Shown: one piece after another, positions 16,249-22,404 of the stretch
Position numbering within the stretch: the stretch's first letter is position 1
Layout: each line of letters begins with the position of its first letter
Assembly: GCA_903895255.1 (NCBI GenBank)
Contig: CAITTG010000135.1
Location: forward strand, 62,001-126,000
From: an uncultured Verrucomicrobia subdivision 3 bacterium
Lineage (GTDB): Bacteria > Verrucomicrobiota > Verrucomicrobiia > Limisphaerales > UBA11358
Reading direction: 5' to 3'
Length of the DNA: 64,000 nt
Position numbers and translations under genes: made by a program
Notes under the pieces: generated by a model
Seen by the model: the letters and a program-made list of their open reading frames with translations, nothing else
The model's database searches: none
What the model was told of the DNA's origin: nothing

Positions 16249-18614
16249 TTGGGTGCGGTTAGTTTTGTGGCCCCACCCAGCAGCAAGCGCAGGCTGTTCA
16301 TCACCACCACCACGGTGCTGCCTTCGTGGCCCACGACGCCGATGGTGAGGGGGATTTCCCCAGCCAGGGCGAAACTCACCAGCACCACGACGGTGCCCAG
16401 CGAAATAATCAAATTCTGTCGAATGACGCGGCGGGCGCGCTGGCTGAGACGGTAAGCGGCAAGAAAGTTTTCCAAGCGGTCGTTCATCAGCACCACATCG
16501 GCCTGCTCCAGCGCGGCGTCGGAACCGCGCGCGCCCATGGCCACGCCAATGTGCGCGGCGGCGAGGCTGGGGGCGTCATTCACGCCGTCGCCGATCATGG
16601 CCACGCGGCGGCCGGCGGCGCTCAACTCGCGAATGGCGGCGACTTTTTGCTCGGGTTTCAACTCCGCGCGTACTTCATCCAGTTTGATCTGCTGATTCAG
16701 ATGATCGGCGGTGGCCTGGCGGTCGCCGGTCAGCACCACGCTACGCAAGCCCTGGTGGCGGAGTTCGGCAATGACGGCCCCGGACTCGGGACGGATGTCA
16801 TCGCGCAGCAATATTCGTCCCAGCAAATCACCTTCCTCGATCCATACCTCGGAAAAGCCGGCCTCGGTGGCGGGAACGGTTGCTATAAACAATTGGTGTC
16901 CGCCCTCGGTGGCCAGCCACTCACGCCGGCCCAGACGAGAGCCAACACCCTTGCGCCAGGCGCGCAGGCCCAGGCCGGTGACGGATTCGAATTTGTCAAA
17001 GGGCAGCTCGATCAGTTGGTTTTGTTTGCCATGGCGGGTGATGGCCCGGGCCAGGGGATGGGTGGATAATTTCTCCAGCGAGTAGGCGAGTTGCGCGACC
17101 TCGCCCTCGCGACCGGACGGAAAGCTTTCGATTTTTTCCACGCGCAATTCGCCGGTGGTGAGGGTGCCGGTTTTGTCCAAGGCAACGATGTTGACCTCGG
17201 CGAGCTTTTCCACAGCCGCGCCGCCGCGGAAGAGGATGCCGTGGCGGGCACCCCAGGCGATGGCGGCGAGCACAGCGGAGGGTATGGAAAGCACCAGCGC
17301 ACAAGGCGAGGAGACCACCAGCAGGGTCATGGTGCGGTAAAACGCCGTGTGGGATTCGGTAGCCGATTTGAACGGGGCGAGGTGAAAGCCCAGCCACCAC
17401 ACGAAGAACATGAGCAGGGACAAGCCCAGCACACCGTAGGTGTAGAAGGTGCTGAATTTGTCGGCAAATTTTTGCGCGGGGGCTTTTTGGTGCTGCGCTT
17501 CCTTGATAAGGGTGATGATCTTTTGCAACGCGCTTTCGGCGGCCGGGCGGGTGACGACCAGCTCGACGACGCCCCATAAATTAATGGTGCCGGCCAGCGC
17601 GGCATCGCCCACGGCTTTTTCCACGGGGGTGGCTTCGCCGGTCAGATTGGATTCGTCGGCGGCAGTGGTGCCTTTGACGATGTCGCCATCGACGGGGAAT
17701 TGGGCGCCGGGTTTGATCAAGAGCCGCTGGCCGGCGCGGATTTGTTCCACTGGCACTTCGTGTTCCTGGCCGGATTCCAACACCACGGCGGTTTTGGGGG
17801 CTTCACGGAAGAGGGAGCGGATTTCCTTTTGGGTGCGGCCCAGGGCGTAATGTTCGAGGGCGCCGGAAAAGGAAAACAGGAAGAGCAGCGTGGCCCCTTC
17901 GGCCCAAGCGCCGATGGTGGCGCTGCCCGCCGCCACGGCGAGCATCAGAAAGTGAACGTCGAGCTCGCGTTTTTGGAGACGTTCCCACACTTCCTCAGCG
18001 GGAAAAAATCCCCCGGCGACATAACTCAGGACGTAACACGCGACGCCCCAAGGGCCGCCGATCAAATACCCCGTCAAACCCAGCACGCCGCAAATGATCG
18101 CGGCCACGATCTGGGCCTTCCATTCATCCACGTCGTGGTCGTCCTCGGGCAGGTCCATTTCGCGCGGGACGATTTTGGGAAAGGGGATGTCGCGCCAGCG
18201 CCAGAATTTGGGGGCGGTGGGACAGGTCACGCGGGAGATGGTGGTGCTGTCGCCCTGGCGTTGGATGGAGATTTTATCGGGCGATACAATACCCAAGGGA
18301 TGTTCGCAGCCGAAGCAGTCGCCGCCGCCTTTTAAGAGGGAGCAGGCATGAACGTTTTCCGCCTGGCTGGCGGCTTGCAATTTGTCGGTGAGGCGGCGGG
18401 TGAGGCGGTCGACATCGGCGCGACCGAGAGTGGCGACGGAGATTTTCTGGCGGGCGGGATCAATGGTGACGGCCTCCAGGCCGGGTTCCTCGGCGAGGGA
18501 ATCGACGACGGAACGCGCAAAGCAACCTGTTTTCAGGGGGTCGATCGCGGGCTTGGTCGCCGGGCCGGATTTGTCGGAAGGCACACTCATGCGCGTTAAA
18601 GGCTTATCATACAT
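16245..18614 (-). CDS. Heavy-metal-translocating P1B-type ATPase
   Basis: A 789-residue metal exporter. A degenerate N-terminal HMA-like domain keeps a single Cys (TGCFARSVV), followed by a Cys-containing linker (CFGCEHPLG). The membrane helices carry SPCALVLSIP instead of CPC, which suggests a P1B-4-like selectivity (Co, Zn, Ni or Fe). The catalytic parts are complete: actuator TGEAT, phosphorylation DKTGTLT, STHPLARA with the P1B-specific His-Pro, and GDGVNDAPSLAAA. The start is the ATG at 18614, and the GTG one codon upstream is less likely. It is coupled to the DUF3592-like gene by a 4-base overlap. Confidence 0.92.
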   Translation of the reverse strand: MYDKPLTRMSVPSDKSGPATKPAIDPLKTGCFARSVVDSLAEEPGLEAVTIDPARQKISVATLGRADVDRLTRRLTDKLQAASQAENVHACSLLKGGGDCFGCEHPLGIVSPDKISIQRQGDSTTISRVTCPTAPKFWRWRDIPFPKIVPREMDLPEDDHDVDEWKAQIVAAIICGVLGLTGYLIGGPWGVACYVLSYVAGGFFPAEEVWERLQKRELDVHFLMLAVAAGSATIGAWAEGATLLFLFSFSGALEHYALGRTQKEIRSLFREAPKTAVVLESGQEHEVPVEQIRAGQRLLIKPGAQFPVDGDIVKGTTAADESNLTGEATPVEKAVGDAALAGTINLWGVVELVVTRPAAESALQKIITLIKEAQHQKAPAQKFADKFSTFYTYGVLGLSLLMFFVWWLGFHLAPFKSATESHTAFYRTMTLLVVSSPCALVLSIPSAVLAAIAWGARHGILFRGGAAVEKLAEVNIVALDKTGTLTTGELRVEKIESFPSGREGEVAQLAYSLEKLSTHPLARAITRHGKQNQLIELPFDKFESVTGLGLRAWRKGVGSRLGRREWLATEGGHQLFIATVPATEAGFSEVWIEEGDLLGRILLRDDIRPESGAVIAELRHQGLRSVVLTGDRQATADHLNQQIKLDEVRAELKPEQKVAAIRELSAAGRRVAMIGDGVNDAPSLAAAHIGVAMGARGSDAALEQADVVLMNDRLENFLAAYRLSQRARRVIRQNLIISLGTVVVLVSFALAGEIPLTIGVVGHEGSTVVVVMNSLRLLLGGATKLTAPK

Positions 18615-18644
18615 CACGGTTGGGGGCGATGCAAAAAGTGGCGA

Positions 18645-19073
18645 TTATCCATTCAAGGGCGCATCCTGACAATACGCGGGAAAGCAGAACGGGCAGCGCC
18701 AACGGCGGTTGGCTTCGGCGACTGGATAGGTCACACGGTCATGCTTTCTAAGTAATAGTTTCTCACGCCTCTTTCCCTGGATGCCCTTCAGAACAAGATA
18801 TAATGGAACCGCTAAAATTGCTGGAATTATGGTGCTGTCAGCGGCAGCTACTCGGATGGAGGCAATCTTCTGGTCGGAGGCGATAATACCAAATGCCAAG
18901 AAGCCAACACCGAAGATTGGCAGGCAAAAAAACATGATCCAAGCATACTGCGGCCAACTGCCAGACTGGCTGCCTTGGGAGGTCCAAATCAAAACCGGCA
19001 ATATCAGGAGGAGGCCACCAAGAGTCAGATGGAACGATCGGTAAAACAAAGGCGGTTGGGGCTTCTTGGACAT
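18645..19073 (-). CDS. Small membrane protein, cassette-like (unknown function)
   Basis: A 142-residue protein with predicted membrane segments at about 12-30, 38-64 and 80-97 and a basic tail. It matches no family I recognise. Its ATG lies about 20 bases beyond the inner end of the attC-like site at 19093-19175, the usual spacing for a gene cassette. Its last ~25 codons read through a degenerate copy of the same repeat (18665-18735), so the true C-terminus may have been extended by fusion to repeat DNA: the Cys-rich RWRCPFCFPAYC is repeat-encoded. Confidence 0.5.
   Translation of the reverse strand: MSKKPQPPLFYRSFHLTLGGLLLILPVLIWTSQGSQSGSWPQYAWIMFFCLPIFGVGFLAFGIIASDQKIASIRVAAADSTIIPAILAVPLYLVLKGIQGKRREKLLLRKHDRVTYPVAEANRRWRCPFCFPAYCQDAPLNG
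18665..18735 (-). repeat. Degenerate attC-like repeat (second copy)
   Basis: On the minus strand this contains CCAGTCGCCGAAGCCAACCG followed by CCGTTGG. It aligns over about 27 bases with the CCAGTCGTCGGGGCCAACCG plus CCGCTGG core of the site at 19093-19175. The flanking TAAC/GTTA core triplets are not preserved, so it is probably decayed or recombined. Confidence 0.45.
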
Positions 19074-19092
19074 GGTGTGGCCGAAGGAAAAA

Positions 19093-19175
19093 AACTAACC
19101 CACTGCGGGCGCGCAGCGTGAACCGCGACAGCGGAACGACCAGCGGCGGTTGGCCCCGACGACTGGTGGTTAGGC
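19093..19175 (-). repeat. attC-like recombination site
   Basis: Read on the minus strand, this 83-base site begins with GCCTAAC, which fits the integron R'' consensus RYYYAAC. It ends with GTTAGTT, close to R' GTTRRRY with one mismatch. The outer arms pair as CTAACCAC with GTGGGTTAG, leaving one extra base, and the interior contains AACCGC pairing with GCGGTT, giving an imperfect hairpin. The stop codon of the gene at 19170-19415 is inside the R'' core, as is common in cassettes. Confidence 0.55.
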
Positions 19176-19415
19176 GTCTGGTTTAATATCATCTGGCTCC
19201 TTGGTCTTCGGTGGGTGTGGATTATTAAAACCTCCGGGCGCGTTGTCCTCAATCTCGGCGATGATGCCGTTGACAATCATAGCACCGATGACAATAGCAA
19301 ATGCTCCCCAAAACGGAAAACTCGTACAATGACTGATGGCCAAAGCTATCAACGTCGCAACCGACAATCCGATTATGGCTGGTATCGGCGCAAACCTGAT
19401 GCTCTTGAGTTTCAT
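19170..19415 (-). CDS. Cassette-borne small membrane protein
   Basis: An 81-residue protein with two hydrophobic helices (about 11-28 and 35-53) and a Pro/Lys/Asp-rich tail ending DDIKPDA. No known domain is recognised. It starts at the ATG at 19415 behind a GGA ribosome site, 20-odd bases from the cassette boundary. Its TAA stop is the central TAA of the attC-like GCCTAAC core. Small two-helix membrane proteins are typical cassette cargo, but no function can be assigned. Confidence 0.55.
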   Translation of the reverse strand: MKLKSIRFAPIPAIIGLSVATLIALAISHCTSFPFWGAFAIVIGAMIVNGIIAEIEDNAPGGFNNPHPPKTKEPDDIKPDA

Positions 19416-19544
19416 ATCCAAAGTGCGCGGCAAAGACGCCTAACATGATCGTAAGCCACGGTTTTGTGGTTTATCACGGTTCATTAAATCCGGTTTAACC
19501 GTTTAGATCTGGCCGGTCAAGCTGGGTTTGGATAAAAAGAGGCG

Positions 19545-19690
19545 TTGCGCGCAGAGGCGCAGAGGGCGCAGAGTTGGCTGGCTGCGGCATTGGTTATTTG
19601 GGGAAAGGGGTTATTGAAAAAGCCGGCGCTGTCAGGTTTTTTTAGACTCGCGCGGCCGAGACGGCCGCACTCCGGAGGCAAGCGGGGCTT
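19545..19690. repeat. GCGCAGAG words and GAGACGGCCGCACTCCGG repeat
   Basis: This gap upstream of the aldo/keto reductase has CGCAGAGGCGCAGAGGGCGC at 19549-19568, related to the words at 3483-3571 and 29596-29630. It then has GACTCGCGCGGCCGAGACGG followed by CCGCACTCCGG at about 19645-19676, matching GAGACGGGCGCACTCCGG at 372-389. The region 19445-19544 shows no recognisable feature. Confidence 0.5.
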
Positions 19691-19736
19691 GCCGGAATAC
19701 TGGACTCGGGAACTTGGTCAGCTTATTCTTACCAGC

Positions 19737-20720
19737 ATGAACACGCGCATTTTTGGCAAAACCAAGCTGGCGGTCTCGGAAATTGGGTTGGGGTGCTGGC
19801 AGCTTGGGGGGGCGGACTGGGGGAATTTGGAGGATGCGCGGGCGTTTGAGATTCTCACGGCGGCGGCGGATGCGGGGGTGACGTTTTTGGACACGGCGGA
19901 TGTTTACGGGGGCGGACGGAGTGAAACGCTGATTGGTAAATTTTTAAAGCAGCGCAAGGGGACGTTCTTCGTGGCGACCAAGCTGGGACGGATGCCGGAT
20001 TTGTATCCGGATCTTTATACCGAGCAAGGCGTGCGGGCGGCCACGGAGGCTTCGTTGAAACGGTTGCAGGTGGAGGCATTGGATCTGACGCAATTGCACT
20101 GTGTGCCGCCGGCCGTGCTGGAGCACGGGGAGATTTTTGACTGGCTGCGCAGGTTGCAGAGCGAGGGGAAAATCAAACAGTTTGGCGCGAGCGTGGAGTC
20201 CATGGACGAGGCGAAGACTTGCCTGGCGCAGCCGGGGTTGGGCTCGCTGCAGATCATCTTCAATTTGTTCCGGCAGAAGCCCATTGCCACAATCTTTGAC
20301 GAGGCGCGGGCCAAGCGGGTGGCTATCATTGTCCGGCTGCCGCTGGCGAGCGGATTGCTGGGCGGGAAGATGACGAAGGCGCAGGCGTTCGGGGCGAATG
20401 ATCACCGGAACTACAACCGCGACGGGCAGAAGTTTAACGTGGGCGAGACGTTTGCGGGGCTGCCGTTTGAGAAAGGGGTGGAACTGGCGGATGAACTGAA
20501 GCCGCTGGTGCCGGCGGGCTGGACGCTGGCGGATCTGGCGCAGCGGTGGATTCTGGATTTTCCGGCGGTCACGACGGTGATTACCGGAGCGAGCCGGCCC
20601 GAGCAGGCGGCGGCGAATGCGCGGGTGTCGAAGCTGCCGGCGCTTTCGGGGGAGTTGCACCAGAAGCTGGGAGAGTTTTATCGGGAACGGGTGGCAGGGT
20701 TTATTCGAGGGCCGTATTGA
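19737..20720 (+). CDS. Aldo/keto reductase
   Basis: A 327-residue NADPH-dependent reductase. The catalytic tetrad is in family order: Asp52 and Tyr57 in LDTADVYGGG, Lys82 in VATKLG, and His121 in LTQLHCV. The C-terminal cofactor segment is VITGASRPEQAAAN. This is the 'Gcy/YhdN-like' open-reading form acting on carbonyl substrates, and the actual substrate is unknown. The frame is open for 64 more codons upstream, but these are repeat DNA and the ATG at 19737 directly precedes the conserved first strand. Confidence 0.92.
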   Translation: MNTRIFGKTKLAVSEIGLGCWQLGGADWGNLEDARAFEILTAAADAGVTFLDTADVYGGGRSETLIGKFLKQRKGTFFVATKLGRMPDLYPDLYTEQGVRAATEASLKRLQVEALDLTQLHCVPPAVLEHGEIFDWLRRLQSEGKIKQFGASVESMDEAKTCLAQPGLGSLQIIFNLFRQKPIATIFDEARAKRVAIIVRLPLASGLLGGKMTKAQAFGANDHRNYNRDGQKFNVGETFAGLPFEKGVELADELKPLVPAGWTLADLAQRWILDFPAVTTVITGASRPEQAAANARVSKLPALSGELHQKLGEFYRERVAGFIRGPY

Positions 20721-20785
20721 AGGGTAATGTCTAAAGTCCAAAGTCTGGGACCGCAGGTGAACGGATGGTTGTTGGTTAATAAAAG

Positions 20786-20925
20786 AGCGCCTGAGGGCTG
20801 GCGCAGTCCGGGACGCTTCGCGCGATTCAGACGTTGGAGTGGGATTTGCACCGGGGCAATAATCGTTTGGTTAAAGCCGGCTGCAAGCCGGCGCTCCGGG
20901 CGCATCCCCTGCTCTAGCGGGGTAT
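20786..20925. repeat. GCGCCTGAGGGC...GACGCTTCGCGCG dispersed repeat (copy 1)
   Basis: GCGCCTGAGGGCTGGCGCAG, TCCGGGACGCTTCGCGCG, ACGTTGG and AATCGTTTGGTTAAAG occur here in the same order as in 21995-22076. The tail GCTCCGGGCGCATCCCCTGC also matches the end of the mosaic at 22374-22402. The interval 20721-20976 has no gene. Confidence 0.6.
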
Positions 20926-20976
20926 AGCCTGACCGGGTCAAGGGGGCTGAGGAATTGGTCAGGCGGTATCTCGGGT

Positions 20977-21384
20977 TCATTCCTTTTGCATCCATCGATG
21001 AACAACAATACCGATGCTGCCGTAAACCAGGCAGAGAGCAATAAGAAGCAGCGGACAAATCCACAACATAAAACGATCCTCAATCATTCCAGTGTCAGGA
21101 TTGTTTGTGCGATAAAGAATTGATACCTTGGTGCCAACGGGAAATCGTGGAGGATTGCTGCCGCCAGACGAGTGAAGCGTATGCTCAATTCCGGCGGCGT
21201 CCCGGAAAGTGGTGATTGGACAAAAATACACATCCTCGCCAGAACCCTGCTGAACCAACTGAACCACCCTTCCTGTGGTGCGAACTGAAGATATGCATAT
21301 GACACATGAAGTCATCAGCCAAACACCCGCAATCGCGAAACCTACTGGAGCTACAATTCTCCAAGAAGCAATGGCTTTGAGCAA
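20977..21384 (-). CDS. DUF3592-like membrane protein
   Basis: A 135-residue protein with two membrane segments (about 11-33 and 106-127) flanking a beta-rich domain with VGTKVSILYRTNNPDTGMIED, the DUF3592 pattern. It has the same layout as the protein at 15817-16248. The only usable start is TTG at 21384, with no good ribosome site. The frame stays open another 40 codons upstream without an ATG or GTG, so the N-terminus is uncertain and an upstream truncation is possible. It sits next to a large repeat mosaic. Confidence 0.55.
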   Translation of the reverse strand: MLKAIASWRIVAPVGFAIAGVWLMTSCVICISSVRTTGRVVQLVQQGSGEDVYFCPITTFRDAAGIEHTLHSSGGSNPPRFPVGTKVSILYRTNNPDTGMIEDRFMLWICPLLLIALCLVYGSIGIVVHRWMQKE

Positions 21385-21455
21385 GAATATGCGGCGATGG
21401 TGTTTTGGATTTTTAGGGTTGTCAACCTTGGGTTGAGCGGGTTTGAGGGAAACGG

Positions 21456-21562
21456 TTTGACCGCGAATTTCGCGGATGGCACGGATGGGATGGCAGAGAA
21501 GAACACTTCAAATTTCAAACTTCAATATTCAGGGAAAATTCAAGCTTCAAGCTTCAAGCTGG
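21456..21562. repeat. CGCGAATTTCGCGGATGG and TTCAAGCTTCAAGC words
   Basis: ACCGCGAATTTCGCGGATGG and CACGGATGGG are followed by AT-rich words built on TTCAAATTTCAAACTTCAA and the tandem TTCAAGCTTCAAGCT. Both word types are common non-coding repeats in environmental genomes. They resemble the palindrome at 2047-2066 and the block at 29845-29880. Confidence 0.5.
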
Positions 21563-21587
21563 ACCGGTGATCTTGCCTGATTCGATT

Positions 21588-21690
21588 CTGCCGTCCCGGG
21601 CGGGACTCGAGCCTCGCTGATCGCGAAACCCACCGTTGAAACGGTGGGCTATTGTCTGCCGCCCTCCGGGCTGAGGGGCGGCCGGGAGAA
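21588..21690. repeat. Paired-hairpin intergenic repeat (copy 2)
   Basis: TTCTGCCGTCCCGGGCGGGA contains the palindrome GTCCCGGGCGGGAC. It is followed by CTCGAGCCT, the hairpin CCCACCGTTGAAACGGTGGG and GCTATTGTCTGCCGCCCTCC. A near-identical arrangement occurs at 22253-22350, and the hairpin part also at 308-352. This opens the gene-free mosaic 21385-22404. Confidence 0.7.
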
Positions 21691-21726
21691 GGCGGGAGGT
21701 CAGTTGGTTGGGGGATTTAAGGGATG

Positions 21727-21847
21727 CTCTGCCCCCACACCATGGAGTTGGCCAGCGGATGGGCGACAGGGGCGGGCGGGAGTTGGTTGGCGATGATTTT
21801 TTAGTCAGAAACTCGTCACCTCGTTTCCTACCAAATTTAGATTTTTG
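21727..21847. repeat. ~120-bp direct repeat, copy A
   Basis: Compared with 22137-22257, it shares CATGGAGTTGG, CAGCGG, GGGCG followed by GAGTTGG, a TTTTTTA tract, and the identical TCAGAAACTCGTCACCTCGT plus TTCCT. It lies just downstream of a paired-hairpin element. No reading frame with coding character was recognised in it. Confidence 0.65.
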
Positions 21848-21994
21848 TCGGACGGTTGGATTGCGGGCGGGTGGTGGTTTGGTTAACTGGGTTGGGGAGA
21901 ATAAAGCGGCTGCTGCCGAGACGCCGTTTGAAGAAATCCTTGGAGTAGGTCAGCATCGGGGCGACAGAGACGGCCGGAAGCAGGTTGGCAAAAA

Positions 21995-22076
21995 AGCGCC
22001 AGAGGGCGGGCGCACTCCAGGACGCTTCGCGCGGTTCACACGTTGGGAGACGATAAATCGTTTGGCTAAAGGCGGG
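21995..22076. repeat. GCGCCAGAGGGC...GACGCTTCGCGCG dispersed repeat (copy 2)
   Basis: GCGCCAGAGGGCGGGCGCAC, TCCAGGACGCTTCGCGCGGT, ACGTTGGGAG and AATCGTTTGGCTAAAGGCGG parallel the block at 20786-20880. Confidence 0.6.
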
Positions 22077-22136
22077 TGGACATCGGTGAAAAGTGGCTGC
22101 GTCACTCCGCCACCAAAAGCGGGGTCGACGCTGCCG

Positions 22137-22257
22137 CTTTGCCCCCGCAGTCCATGGAGTTGGACAGCGGTTGGCTGACCGAGACGGGCGTGAGTTGGTG
22201 ATGGTTTTTTATTCAGAAACTCGTCACCTCGTTTCCTGCTTAGATTAGAATTTTCTG
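22137..22257. repeat. ~120-bp direct repeat, copy B
   Basis: This is the second copy of the unit at 21727-21847 in the same orientation, 410 bases away. A degenerate third occurrence of the TCAGAAA...CTCA...TCGTTTTCT part is at 29764-29790. Confidence 0.65.
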
Positions 22258-22350
22258 CCATCCCTGGCGGGACTCAAACCTTGAGGCCACCGAAACCCAT
22301 CGTTGAATCGGTGGGTTATTTTCTGCCGCACGAAGGGCTGGGGAGGCGAC
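22253..22350. repeat. Paired-hairpin intergenic repeat (copy 3)
   Basis: TTTCTGCCATCCCTGGCGGG, ACTCAAACCTTGAGG, the hairpin CCCATCGTTGAATCGGTGGG and TTATTTTCTGCCGCACGAAG match copy 2 at 21588-21690 block for block. It ends about 55 bases from the transketolase stop codon. Confidence 0.7.
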
Positions 22351-22404
22351 CGGAAATGCTGGCGGCCAGCCGGTGTTCCGGGCGCGCTCCCCTGCTCTGC
22401 TGGA

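Larger units (their letters stand above)
19093..19444 (-). mobile_element. Putative integron gene cassette (CALIN-like, no integrase in window)
   Basis: On the minus strand the element opens with GTTAGGCGTC at 19444-19435, a perfect GTTRRRY core. It encodes one small protein and closes with GACGCCTAAC leading into the attC-like hairpin at 19093-19175. The first ten bases are the exact reverse complement of the R'' end. This is what a cassette is expected to show, because R' and R'' pair in the excised circle. No integrase or attI was found in the window, so if real this is a cluster of attC sites lacking an integrase, or a stray cassette. The identification is inferred from pattern only. Confidence 0.5.

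Noticed and set aside
19445..19544. attI site next to the cassette-like element
   Set aside because: No integrase gene is adjacent and no recognisable attI core is present.
21600..21615. tRNA T-loop-like GGGACTCGAGCC (and its relative at 22273-22286)
   Set aside because: No acceptor, D or anticodon arm can be folded around it; it belongs to the hairpin repeat family.
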